Below are positions 44,029-52,173 of a stretch of 64,000 nucleotides of DNA, one piece after another. The number at the start of each line of letters is the position of its first letter. The stretch's first letter is position 1. Where the stretch lies: contig NZ_JBFDTP010000002.1 in assembly GCF_040719375.1 (NCBI RefSeq), positions 2,604,001 to 2,668,000 on the forward strand, given 5' to 3'. The position numbers were made by a program, and so were the translations under genes. Below the pieces are notes generated by a model. It searched no databases, was not told where the DNA came from, and saw nothing but the letters and a program-made list of their open reading frames with translations. This DNA comes from Clostridium sp. AN503. GTDB taxonomy: Bacteria > Bacillota > Clostridia > Lachnospirales > Lachnospiraceae.

Positions 44029-45174
44029 TTATTTAAACAAACCTTTTTTCTTAGGCTTCTCGCCTTCCGGTGTTTCACCGCGCATCACTGCATCAAAATT
44101 GCGCAGCGCTTCCTTCTGTGCCTCGTTCATGCGCTCCGGTACCTGGACTACCAGGGTCACATAGTGGTCGCCGCGGACATTGCGGTTCCGGAGGGACGGT
44201 ACGCCCTTGCCGCGCAGACGCACTTTGGTATCAGTCTGGGTTCCGGCCTTGACCTCATACTCCACCTCGCCGTCCACCGTCTTGATCCGGATCGGCGCGC
44301 CGAGAGCTGCGGTCGCAAATGAGATCGGTACTGTAGAGAAGATGCTGGTATCCTGACGCTTGAAAACAGGATGCTGGGACACTACTGCCTCTACTAAAAG
44401 GTCGCCGCGCTCGCCGCCGTTCACGCCCGGCTCGCCGCCTCCGGCACAGCGCACGCTGAGACCATTGTCGATGCCTGCCGGGATCGTAACCTTGAATTTC
44501 TTTTTCCGCGTCACATAACCTGTGCCGTAGCAGTCCGGACATTTTTCACGGATGATCTTGCCTTTACCGCCGCACTCGGGACAGGTCTGGACATTCTGGA
44601 CCTGGCCAAAGAAGGACTGCTGGGTATACATGATCTTGCCCTTGCCGTTACATTTCGGGCAGGTTTCCGGAGAGGTGCCCGGTTTTGCACCGGTTCCGTG
44701 ACACTTCCCGCACTCCTCCTTGAAGTTGATCTCGATCTCCTTTTCACAGCCAAATACCGCTTCCTCAAAGGTGAGACGGATGGAGGTCTTTACATTGGCT
44801 CCGCGCATGGGACCATTGTACTGGCTGGAGCGGCTTCTGCCGCCGCCAAAGATATCTCCGAAGATATCTCCGAAAATATCTCCCATATCCGCACTGTTGA
44901 AATCAAAACCACCAAATCCACCGGCGCCTCCGCCGGCTCCTCCCTCAAAGGCAGCGTGGCCGAACTGATCATACTGTCGTCTCTTGTCCGGGTCACTTAA
45001 GACGCTGTATGCCTCCGATGCCTCCTTAAACTTGCGCTCTGCCTCCGCATCGCCCGGGTTGCTGTCCGGGTGATATTTCTTGGCAAGGGTACGGTATGCT
45101 TTTTTGAGGGCAGCGTCATCCGCATTTTTCGGAACGCCTAAGACTTCATAATAATCTCTCTTACTCTCTGCCAT
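44029..45174 (-). CDS. dnaJ: Chaperone DnaJ
   Basis: 381 residues, the co-chaperone that delivers substrates to DnaK and stimulates its ATPase. J domain (5-70) with HPD at 35-37, Gly/Phe-rich region to about 115, four CxxCxGxG zinc motifs (CGKCHGTG, CPKCNGKG, CPECGGKG, CPDCYGTG), then the C-terminal substrate-binding domains. Last gene of hrcA-grpE-dnaK-dnaJ, separated from dnaK by a 134-base gap with two hairpins. Confidence 0.98.
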   Translation of the reverse strand: MAESKRDYYEVLGVPKNADDAALKKAYRTLAKKYHPDSNPGDAEAERKFKEASEAYSVLSDPDKRRQYDQFGHAAFEGGAGGGAGGFGGFDFNSADMGDIFGDIFGDIFGGGRSRSSQYNGPMRGANVKTSIRLTFEEAVFGCEKEIEINFKEECGKCHGTGAKPGTSPETCPKCNGKGKIMYTQQSFFGQVQNVQTCPECGGKGKIIREKCPDCYGTGYVTRKKKFKVTIPAGIDNGLSVRCAGGGEPGVNGGERGDLLVEAVVSQHPVFKRQDTSIFSTVPISFATAALGAPIRIKTVDGEVEYEVKAGTQTDTKVRLRGKGVPSLRNRNVRGDHYVTLVVQVPERMNEAQKEALRNFDAVMRGETPEGEKPKKKGLFK

Positions 45175-45223
45175 GATAGTTCCCTTTCTTTTATATACAC
45201 CGAAACGGCTGTCGCTCTCTTAA

Positions 45224-45298
45224 GAGGGCTGTCAACCAGCCCTCCAGATTGCGCCAGCCTTTCGCTGCTGTATGCTGGAAAGCCCGGCTGGGCTTTCC
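45224..45298 (-). other. Two hairpins between dnaK and dnaJ
   Basis: GGAAAGCCC/GGGCTTTCC (45277-45298) and GAGGGCTG/CAGCCCTC (45224-45244) with no long T tracts. They probably cause partial termination or act as mRNA-processing barriers that set a lower level of dnaJ than dnaK. Confidence 0.6.
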
Positions 45299-45308
45299 TC
45301 TGAGTATT

Positions 45309-47186
45309 TTATACCTCTTTAAAGTCTCCGTCGATGACGTCGTCGCCTGCCGCGCCAGAAGCGCTGCCAGCACCTGCTGCGCCGCCCATGTCAGGACCTG
45401 CGCCCTGAGCGCCTGCCGCACCCTGAGCCGCCTCATATACCTTTGCGAACAGAGCCTGCGCGCTTGCCATCAGCTTCTCCTTGCCTGCCTTGATATCTTC
45501 TACCTGTGCGTCGGTCATGGAATCGATCGGAGCACGGTTGATGGCTTCCTTCAGTGCATTTAAGTCAGACTCAACGGCAGCCTTGTCGTTGGCATCGATC
45601 TTATCGCCAACCTCTTCTAAAGCCTTCTCTGTCTGGAATACGATCGCATCCGCGTCATTTCTGGCATCGATGCCTTCTTTTTTCTTCTTATCCTGAGCCT
45701 CGAACTCAGCTGCTTCCCTCACTGCTTTGTCAATGTCTGCATCAGACATATTGGATCCGGAGGTGATGGTGATATGCTGCTCTTTGCCGGTTCCCAGATC
45801 CTTTGCGGATACATTCACGATGCCGTTGGCATCGATATCGAAGGTAACCTCGATCTGCGGAACGCCTCTGCGTGCCGGCGGGATTCCGTCCAGACGGAAC
45901 TGGCCGAGGGTCTTATTGTCGCGGGCAAACTCGCGCTCGCCCTGTACCACATGGATATCCACTGCAGTCTGGTTGTCAGCTGCGGTAGAGAAGATCTGGC
46001 TCTTCTTGGTCGGGATCGTGGTATTTCTCTCGATCAGTCTGGTAGCGATGCCGCCCATGGTCTCGATGGACAGAGACAGCGGGGTTACATCCAAAAGCAG
46101 GATATCGCCTGCGCCCTCGTCGCCTGCCAGCTTGCCGCCCTGGATCGCCGCTCCGATCGCTACGCACTCATCCGGGTTTAAGGACTTGTTCGGCTCTTTG
46201 CCGGTCAGCTGTTTTACTTTCTCCTGTGCAGCCAGCATACGGGTGGAACCGCCGACTAACAGCACCTTGCCAAGCTCCGCTGTGGTCACTCCGCCGTCCT
46301 TTAAGGAATTCTGCACCGGGATCGCGGTCTTCTCAACCAGGTCATGGGTCAGCTCGTCAAATTTCGCTCTGGTCAGGTTCATATCCAGATGCTTCGGGCC
46401 TTCAGAGGTTGCAGTGATGAACGGCAGGTTGATGTTGGTGGTGGTAGCTGTGGATACTTCCTTCTTCGCCTTCTCAGCCGCCTCTTTCAGTCTCTGCATT
46501 GCCATCTTATCTCCGGAAAGGTCTACACCCTCGGCTTTCTTAAACTCATCTACCAGCCACTGGGTGATACGGTTATCAAAGTCGTCGCCGCCCAGACGGG
46601 TGTCGCCGTTGGTGGATAATACTTCGATCACGCCGTCGCCGATCTCGATCAAGGATACATCAAAGGTACCTCCGCCCAAGTCGTATACCATGATCTTCTG
46701 CTCTTTTTCATTGTCCAGGCCGTATGCCAGTGCAGCTGCGGTCGGCTCGTTGATGATACGTTTTACATCCAGGCCCGCGATCTTGCCGGCATCCTTGGTT
46801 GCCTGACGCTGCGCGTCGTTGAAATATGCCGGAACGGTGATAACTGCCTCGGTTACCTTTTCGCCCAGGTAAGCTTCTGCATCTGCTTTCAGCTTCTGAA
46901 GGATCATCGCGGAAATCTCCTGCGGGGTATAGCTCTTGCCGTCGATGGTTGCCTTGTAATCGGTGCCCATATGTCTCTTGATGGAAGAAATGGTGCGGTC
47001 TGCGTTGGTCACTGCCTGACGCTTTGCGGGTTCGCCGACCAGTCTCTCACCGGTCTTGGTGAATGCCACCACAGACGGGGTAGTGCGGGAACCTTCCTGG
47101 TTCGGGATCACTACCGGCTTTCCGCCTTCCATAACAGCTACACAGCTGTTGGTTGTTCCTAAGTCAATACCAATAATCTTGCTCAT
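45309..47186 (-). CDS. dnaK: Chaperone DnaK (Hsp70)
   Basis: 625 residues. The ATPase domain has IGIDLGTTNSCVAVMEGG at the N-terminus, IINEPTAAALAYGLD and VLLVGGSTRM. The substrate domain follows (DVTPLSLSIETMGG), and the C-terminal tail is rich in Gly/Ala, ending DDVIDGDFKEV. All signatures are intact. SD AGGAGG. Third gene of the heat-shock operon. Confidence 0.99.
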   Translation of the reverse strand: MSKIIGIDLGTTNSCVAVMEGGKPVVIPNQEGSRTTPSVVAFTKTGERLVGEPAKRQAVTNADRTISSIKRHMGTDYKATIDGKSYTPQEISAMILQKLKADAEAYLGEKVTEAVITVPAYFNDAQRQATKDAGKIAGLDVKRIINEPTAAALAYGLDNEKEQKIMVYDLGGGTFDVSLIEIGDGVIEVLSTNGDTRLGGDDFDNRITQWLVDEFKKAEGVDLSGDKMAMQRLKEAAEKAKKEVSTATTTNINLPFITATSEGPKHLDMNLTRAKFDELTHDLVEKTAIPVQNSLKDGGVTTAELGKVLLVGGSTRMLAAQEKVKQLTGKEPNKSLNPDECVAIGAAIQGGKLAGDEGAGDILLLDVTPLSLSIETMGGIATRLIERNTTIPTKKSQIFSTAADNQTAVDIHVVQGEREFARDNKTLGQFRLDGIPPARRGVPQIEVTFDIDANGIVNVSAKDLGTGKEQHITITSGSNMSDADIDKAVREAAEFEAQDKKKKEGIDARNDADAIVFQTEKALEEVGDKIDANDKAAVESDLNALKEAINRAPIDSMTDAQVEDIKAGKEKLMASAQALFAKVYEAAQGAAGAQGAGPDMGGAAGAGSASGAAGDDVIDGDFKEV

Positions 47187-47263
47187 AGTTTTCTCCTCCT
47201 AAATTTGTTGTTTGCCGCTGCGTGTTCCACTCGACTAAGCTCATAGTTGCCAAGTGCTCAATG

Positions 47264-47881
47264 TCAATTTGCTACCTGCACCATGCTATGCCGGACGACT
47301 GTCCCGCGGTACTTGTAACCTTTCTGCATCTCCATGGAGATCTCATTCTCTCCGTATTTCTCATCCTCCACATGCATCACTGCATTGTGCAGGTTCGGGT
47401 CAAACTGCTGGCCCACAGCTTCAATTGCTTCCACACCGGCATCTTCCAGCGTTTTCACAAACTGCTTATAGATTTTTTCTACGCCTTCCGCAAAGGCGCT
47501 TGACTTCTCGCCCTGCGGCATGACTGCCAGACCCCGCTCGAAATTGTCCAGCACCGGGAGGATCTTCTCAATCATATCCCTGGCTCCGATCTCATACATA
47601 GCGGTCTTTTCCTTTTCCGTGCGTTTACGGAAATTATCAAACTCTGCCATCTGGCGTTTCAGGCGGTCCTGCAATTCCTCGATCTGCGCATCCTTCGGGT
47701 CCTTCTTCCTGTCATCCTTGTGACTGCTGTCCTCCCGTCCGTTTTGCTCCTCCTGGTTTCCCGCCATGCCTTCACCAGCAGGCTCTGCTGCCTCCTGACC
47801 GGCTGGATTTGCTTCCGTGGTGTCTATATCTTCTGCCTCCTGCCGGCAGGCGCTCGTGTCTTTCTTATTGTCCTGGCTCAT
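47264..47881 (-). CDS. grpE: Nucleotide exchange factor GrpE
   Basis: 205 residues. Acidic, disordered N-terminus (to about residue 65), a long coiled coil (IEELQDRLKRQMAEFDNFRKRTEKEK, shown in part) and the C-terminal beta domain (VGQQFDPNLHNAVMHVED; GYKYRGTVVRHSMVQVAN). Promotes ADP release from DnaK. Six bases follow hrcA. Confidence 0.98.
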   Translation of the reverse strand: MSQDNKKDTSACRQEAEDIDTTEANPAGQEAAEPAGEGMAGNQEEQNGREDSSHKDDRKKDPKDAQIEELQDRLKRQMAEFDNFRKRTEKEKTAMYEIGARDMIEKILPVLDNFERGLAVMPQGEKSSAFAEGVEKIYKQFVKTLEDAGVEAIEAVGQQFDPNLHNAVMHVEDEKYGENEISMEMQKGYKYRGTVVRHSMVQVAN

Positions 47882-47887
47882 GGTCTA

Positions 47888-48925
47888 TCACCTTTCTTCA
47901 TTTTTAAACGTGGCATCCAACTGCTTCATGAGATTCTTTAAGGTGGAAAGCACCTTTTCGTAATCCATGCGCTTGGGACCGATGATACCGATCGTACCCC
48001 GGATTCCCTCGCCCAGCTCGTAGTTGGCTGTCACCACGCTGCAGTCCTTCATGGTCTGAAGCGGTGTCTCATCCCCGATATACACCTGGATCCCGGTATT
48101 TTCCTCCGATGCATTCACATCGTCGATCAGCTCCTGGAGCATCTCCTTCTGTTCGAGGGTACTGAGCAGCTGACTGGCCTTTTCCCCATCGCTCAGCTCC
48201 GGGTATTTGAAAATATTAGTGGCTCCGCTGGTATATATCTGCAGGTCCTCGTCATCCGCCCGAATGGCTGCCGCCACCGCATTGAGCACCAGGTCTACCA
48301 CATGGCTGTGCGGCCCGGCCTGTTCCTTTAAACGGCTGATGACATCCAGATTGATTTCCGCAATGGTCAGCCCGTTGAGCGCGCTGTTCAGCAGGATATT
48401 CAGATTGAGCAGTTCCTCCCGGGTGATTTCATCCGGCACATCCATCATGGTATTCTTGATCAGATTCCCTTCTACCACAATGACTACCAAAAGCTTTCTC
48501 TCATCCATCTGGGACAGCTGGATGAATTTCAGCTTGTTGTGATGATACTGGGGACCGCTGATCATGGCTGCATAATTGGTGTTGTTCGCCAGAAGCTGTG
48601 CCAGCTTTTTCAGTACCAGCTCTACCCGGTCCACCCGCTGGATCATCAGCTCCTTGACCTCAGTCACTTCCTGCTCTTTCTCCTGCATGATCTGATCTAC
48701 ATAGAACCGGTATCCCTGATCAGATGGGATCCGTCCAGCAGAGGTATGAGGCTGTAGGATGTAGCCCAGCTCCTCCAGATCAGACATCTCATTGCGGATG
48801 GTCGCGGAACTCAGCTTTAAGTCCGTATACTTGGATATGGTCCTGGACCCAACCGGTTCACCTGTCTCCAGGTATGTCTTGATGATGGCTTTTAATATTG
48901 TAACTTTTCTATCATCCAGTTCCAT
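47888..48925 (-). CDS. hrcA: Heat-inducible transcription repressor HrcA
   Basis: 345 residues. N-terminal winged helix (LSSATIRNEMSDLEELGYILQPHTSAGRIPSD, shown in part), GAF-like core, C-terminal GPKRMDYEKVLSTL. It binds the CIRCE operator found 26 bases before its start codon and represses its own operon until heat stress occupies GroE (family knowledge). Confidence 0.98.
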   Translation of the reverse strand: MELDDRKVTILKAIIKTYLETGEPVGSRTISKYTDLKLSSATIRNEMSDLEELGYILQPHTSAGRIPSDQGYRFYVDQIMQEKEQEVTEVKELMIQRVDRVELVLKKLAQLLANNTNYAAMISGPQYHHNKLKFIQLSQMDERKLLVVIVVEGNLIKNTMMDVPDEITREELLNLNILLNSALNGLTIAEINLDVISRLKEQAGPHSHVVDLVLNAVAAAIRADDEDLQIYTSGATNIFKYPELSDGEKASQLLSTLEQKEMLQELIDDVNASEENTGIQVYIGDETPLQTMKDCSVVTANYELGEGIRGTIGIIGPKRMDYEKVLSTLKNLMKQLDATFKNEER

Positions 48926-48950
48926 TCGGCGACCTCCGTTTCTGGTTTTG

Positions 48951-48977
48951 TTAGCACTCGTTGTTGAGGAGTGCTAA
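48951..48977. promoter_or_regulatory. CIRCE operator
   Basis: TTAGCACTC-N9-GAGTGCTAA, a perfect match to the CIRCE consensus with 9-bp arms, between the promoter and hrcA. Confidence 0.98.
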
Positions 48978-48989
48978 CATTCTGTGATT

Positions 48990-49018
48990 AATATACTTTA
49001 CTGCATCCGTTTTGTCAA
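48990..49018 (-). promoter_or_regulatory. Heat-shock operon promoter
   Basis: Minus strand: TTGACA (49013-49018), 17-bp spacer, TATATT (48990-48995), immediately upstream of CIRCE. Confidence 0.9.
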
Positions 49019-49077
49019 GACTTTTTAAAAAAAACTTTTCTTTTTCTATATTAAGAGACACATATTACGTTCCTTTC

Positions 49078-49105
49078 TTGACATTTAACATTTTTGTAAT
49101 ATAAT
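49078..49105 (+). promoter_or_regulatory. Promoter of the first 3D-domain gene
   Basis: TTGACA (49078-49083), 16-bp spacer, TATAAT (49100-49105), both perfect hexamers. The SD GAGAGGT precedes the ATG at 49146. Confidence 0.9.
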
Positions 49106-49145
49106 GGAAATTGGTACCCCCTAAAAAATGATTGAGAGGTAACAT

Positions 49146-49694
49146 ATGAACAAAAGAGATTTCCATAACACGTTTCGATTATTTCTGACTTTAATATGCA
49201 TTTTATCCCTTAGCCTGCCTGTATGGGCAGCCGAAAGCGGCCCGGGTTCAGACATCGGCGTTACCATCGTAACAACTGGAAAGTCCGCTGATGAGGATGC
49301 TGACGCACAGTCACAGGTCATCACCTGCGGCACCGGCGAAGCCTCTGACGTGGGCGCTGTTTCCAGGCAGCCTGAGGCCGCACCGAAGGAATCCGGTTCA
49401 AAAGGAGCTTCGCTGGGGATGTTTACGACTACCGGCTACTGCAATTGTTCTGAGTGCTCCGGCGGCCACAGCCTTACTTACTCCGGAACCGTACCGAAAG
49501 CCAATCACACTGTCTCCGCAGATCTGTCAGTCTTTCCGATCGGGACCCGGCTGATGATCGGTGACGTCATCTACACGGTGGAGGATATGGGCTCCAGCGT
49601 AAAGGGCAATTGGCTCGACATCTATTACGACAATCATGATGCTGCCGTAGCTCACGGGATGAAGACTCAGGAAGTTTTCTCAGTTGAGCCGTAG
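49146..49694 (+). CDS. Secreted 3D-domain protein 1
   Basis: 182 residues. A Sec signal peptide (FRLFLTLICILSLSLPVWA, cut near residue 28), a variable linker, and a C-terminal 3D domain (about 95-182) with the three conserved Asp regions: TVSADLSVFPIGT, YTVEDMG and WLDIYYDNHD. The fold is a double-psi barrel related to MltA/RpfB-type peptidoglycan lytic enzymes, so a cell-wall role is likely. FTTTGYCNCSECSGG holds a Cys pair also present in the next 3D protein. Own promoter and terminator. Confidence 0.88.
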   Translation: MNKRDFHNTFRLFLTLICILSLSLPVWAAESGPGSDIGVTIVTTGKSADEDADAQSQVITCGTGEASDVGAVSRQPEAAPKESGSKGASLGMFTTTGYCNCSECSGGHSLTYSGTVPKANHTVSADLSVFPIGTRLMIGDVIYTVEDMGSSVKGNWLDIYYDNHDAAVAHGMKTQEVFSVEP

Positions 49695-49742
49695 CGCTAT
49701 CTTTCTAATTTGCGTTTTTTTAATAACTACAATATATTGAGA

Positions 49743-49778
49743 GAGCAGATACTATATATAGTGTATCTGCTCTTTTTT
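49743..49778 (+). terminator. Terminator of the first 3D-domain gene
   Basis: GAGCAGATAC/GTATCTGCTC, a 10-bp stem followed by TTTTTT. Confidence 0.92.
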
Positions 49779-49789
49779 ACGATTTTTTC

Positions 49790-49817
49790 TTGACAAATTG
49801 GAAAAATAATGTAAAAT
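49790..49817 (+). promoter_or_regulatory. Promoter of the second 3D-domain gene
   Basis: TTGACA (49790-49795), 16-bp spacer, TAAAAT (49812-49817). It is followed by a leader of about 105 bases. Confidence 0.8.
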
Positions 49818-49842
49818 AGGGACTTGTCGCTCATATATTACG

Positions 49843-49904
49843 AAATTGTTACATATATTTAGAATGTGTGAATGTTTTGTTGATTTTTTGCACAGTAACA
49901 ATTT
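49843..49904 (+). other. Inverted repeat in the leader of the second 3D-domain gene
   Basis: AAATTGTTAC (49843-49852) and GTAACAATTT (49895-49904) are perfectly complementary over 10 bases with a 42-base AT-rich loop. The 3' arm ends 9 bases before the SD AAAGGA, so the fold could influence translation. Confidence 0.55.
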
Positions 49905-49927
49905 TGTTGAAAGAAAGGACAAAAAAT

Positions 49928-50671
49928 ATGATGAAAAACAAAACACTTTTTGCAACTCTGATACTGATGATAACCATGCTGCTGGGCAGCGCCATGACCA
50001 CATATGCAGGGCAGCAGTCCGGTTACTTTGATGAATTTGAAGGCGGCACCATCGTCGGATGGGGATGGGACCCTTCCACGCCCAACACAGCAGTTCCGGT
50101 CCGTGTAACCGTAGTGAATAAAGATACCAACGAACTGGTTGGCGATTTCCATCCGACCGCGGCAGTTTACCGGTCTGATTTAAAAGACAACGGGATCGGA
50201 AACGGAAAGCATGGATTCCGTATCAATATGGACTGGGATTCCCTGCCGGACGGCACCTATCTGATCGAAGGCTGGACAGACTCCCGCGAATTTGGCAACA
50301 GCAGGACCTATGTAAAAGGAGCGGCAAAAGCTGCAGCAGACACATCCAGCCAGGCTGCACCGGTGTCCACTGCAGGTATGCGTTCTCTGGGCATGTTCCG
50401 CACCACGGGCTACTGCCCCTGCTACCAGTGCTCAGAAGGCTGGGGACGGCGCACTTCCACCGGCGCAACCGCACGTTCCGGACATACCATCGCTGTGGAC
50501 CCACGGGTGATCCCCTACGGCAGCAGGGTGATGATCGGCGGCGTGGTATACACCGCAGAGGACCGTGGAGGCGGCGTCAAAGGCAACCATATCGATATCT
50601 TCTTTGACAGCCATTCCCAGACCCGTCAGCATGGTTCCCGTTCAGAAGAAGTATTTTTATTGACCAACTAG
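49928..50671 (+). CDS. Secreted 3D-domain protein 2 with an extra N-terminal domain
   Basis: 247 residues from the ATG at 49928 (SD AAAGGA). Signal peptide to about residue 27 (TYAGQQ), then a roughly 85-residue beta-rich domain (GYFDEFEGGTIVGWGWDPS ... LPDGTYLIEGW) of a type seen in secreted clostridial proteins, a linker, and a C-terminal 3D domain (TIAVDPRVIPYGSRVMIGG, YTAEDRGGGVKGNHIDIFFDSH). The Cys pair YCPCYQC parallels the first 3D protein. Likely acts on, or binds, peptidoglycan. Confidence 0.88.
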   Translation: MMKNKTLFATLILMITMLLGSAMTTYAGQQSGYFDEFEGGTIVGWGWDPSTPNTAVPVRVTVVNKDTNELVGDFHPTAAVYRSDLKDNGIGNGKHGFRINMDWDSLPDGTYLIEGWTDSREFGNSRTYVKGAAKAAADTSSQAAPVSTAGMRSLGMFRTTGYCPCYQCSEGWGRRTSTGATARSGHTIAVDPRVIPYGSRVMIGGVVYTAEDRGGGVKGNHIDIFFDSHSQTRQHGSRSEEVFLLTN

Positions 50672-50688
50672 ACGTGCAGATGACTGCA

Positions 50689-50737
50689 AAAACGGAGCAC
50701 AGGCCGCCGGCATATCCGGTATCCTGTGCTCCGTTTT
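50689..50737. terminator. Bidirectional terminator between the 3D gene and argH
   Basis: AAAACGGAGCACAGG/CCTGTGCTCCGTTTT, a 15-bp stem with A and T tracts that serve both convergent genes. A smaller CCGG hairpin occupies the loop. Confidence 0.92.
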
Positions 50738-50742
50738 ATTCT

Positions 50743-52113
50743 TTATTCTATCTGTTCCCGGTAGATCTCGATCACCTTCCGCATGGCCTCCTGTCCGGGC
50801 GCGCCGATCGTCATCCGTTTCTCCACGCAGGTCTCCATGCTGATGGCCTGGTAGATATCCTGCTCAAACACCGGGTTGATGGCTTTAAACTCCTCTAAGG
50901 ACATATCGTCCAGGGCAATCCCCTTATCAATGCAGTAGAGCACCAGCTGCCCTACGATCCCATGGGCATCCCGGAAAGGCACGCCATGATTCACCAGATA
51001 ATCCGCCGCATCCGTGGCGTTGGTAAAGCCGTTTTTCGCACTCCTTTCCATCACCGCTTTGTTGAAGGTCATGGTGGCGATCATCCCGGTAAACAGCGCC
51101 AGGCTCCCTTTGACCGTATCGATGGCGTCAAAGGTCAGCTCCTTGTCCTCCTGCATATCCTTGTCGTAAGCCAGCGGGATCCCCTTCATGGTGGTCAGGA
51201 TCGCCATCAGCGCCCCGTAAACACGCCCTGTCTTGCCCCGTACCAGCTCCGCGATATCCGGGTTCTTCTTCTGCGGCATGATACTGCTGCCCGTGCTGTA
51301 AGCGTCATCCAGCTCCACAAAACGATATTCATTGCTGTTCCAGATGATGATCTCCTCACTGAACCGGCTCAAATGCATGGCGATGGTGGAGAGAGCCGAC
51401 AGAAGCTCGATCACATAATCCCGGTCTGAAACAGAATCCATGCTGTTTAAGGTAGGGCCATAAAAGCCCAGCAGCTCTGCCGTGTAATCCCGGTCCAGCG
51501 GATAGGTTGTCCCCGCCAGCGCCCCGGAACCAAGCGGACAGTAGTTCATCCTCTCCCGGATGTCATGCAGCCGGCTGCGGTCCCTGGAAAACATCTCGAA
51601 ATATGCCCCCATATGATGCGCCAGCGTCACCGGCTGGGCCTTTTGGAGATGGGTAAAGCCCGGCATGAAGGTATCTACATGCTCCTCCATGATATTTAAA
51701 AGCTCGCGCAAAAGTTCTTTTACCAGACCGTCGATCTCCTCGATCTCATCCCGGCAGTACAGCTTCATGTCCAGAGCCACCTGGTCATTGCGGCTGCGCC
51801 CTGTGTGAAGGCGTTTGCCCGCCTCCCCGACCCTTTCGATCAGATTCGCTTCCACAAAGGAATGGATATCTTCATGCTCCTTTGAAAATGTCAGTTTGCC
51901 GGATTCAATATCCTGAAGGATCCCGTTTAAGCCGCCGATAATAGTTCTTTCGTCCTCCTCCGATACGATGCCCTGCTTCGCCAGCATGGTCACATGGGCA
52001 ATGCTGCCCTGGATGTCCTGGCGGTAAAACTTCTGGTCAAATGACAGGGATTCATTAAAATTGTGTACCAGCTGGTTTTCTTCCTTTGTAAATCGTCCGC
52101 CCCATAATTTCAT
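50743..52113 (-). CDS. argH: Argininosuccinate lyase
   Basis: 456 residues. Last step of arginine synthesis: argininosuccinate to arginine and fumarate. Fumarate-lyase superfamily signature GSSIMPQKKNPDIAEL with the catalytic Ser in the flexible loop; also TGRSRNDQVALDM and HLQKAQPVTLAHH. Start at 52113 with the SD AGAGGAGAG. No argG is adjacent, so the arginine genes are split here. Confidence 0.97.
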   Translation of the reverse strand: MKLWGGRFTKEENQLVHNFNESLSFDQKFYRQDIQGSIAHVTMLAKQGIVSEEDERTIIGGLNGILQDIESGKLTFSKEHEDIHSFVEANLIERVGEAGKRLHTGRSRNDQVALDMKLYCRDEIEEIDGLVKELLRELLNIMEEHVDTFMPGFTHLQKAQPVTLAHHMGAYFEMFSRDRSRLHDIRERMNYCPLGSGALAGTTYPLDRDYTAELLGFYGPTLNSMDSVSDRDYVIELLSALSTIAMHLSRFSEEIIIWNSNEYRFVELDDAYSTGSSIMPQKKNPDIAELVRGKTGRVYGALMAILTTMKGIPLAYDKDMQEDKELTFDAIDTVKGSLALFTGMIATMTFNKAVMERSAKNGFTNATDAADYLVNHGVPFRDAHGIVGQLVLYCIDKGIALDDMSLEEFKAINPVFEQDIYQAISMETCVEKRMTIGAPGQEAMRKVIEIYREQIE

Positions 52114-52173
52114 AATGCTTCTCTCCTCTTTCTGGAATCATAAACTATTTTGTCTCATAACTGTTCAGTATCC

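Noticed and set aside
45727..46806. 359-codon plus-strand frame, Ser-rich
   Set aside because: Antisense to dnaK, a common artefact of dnaK codon use.
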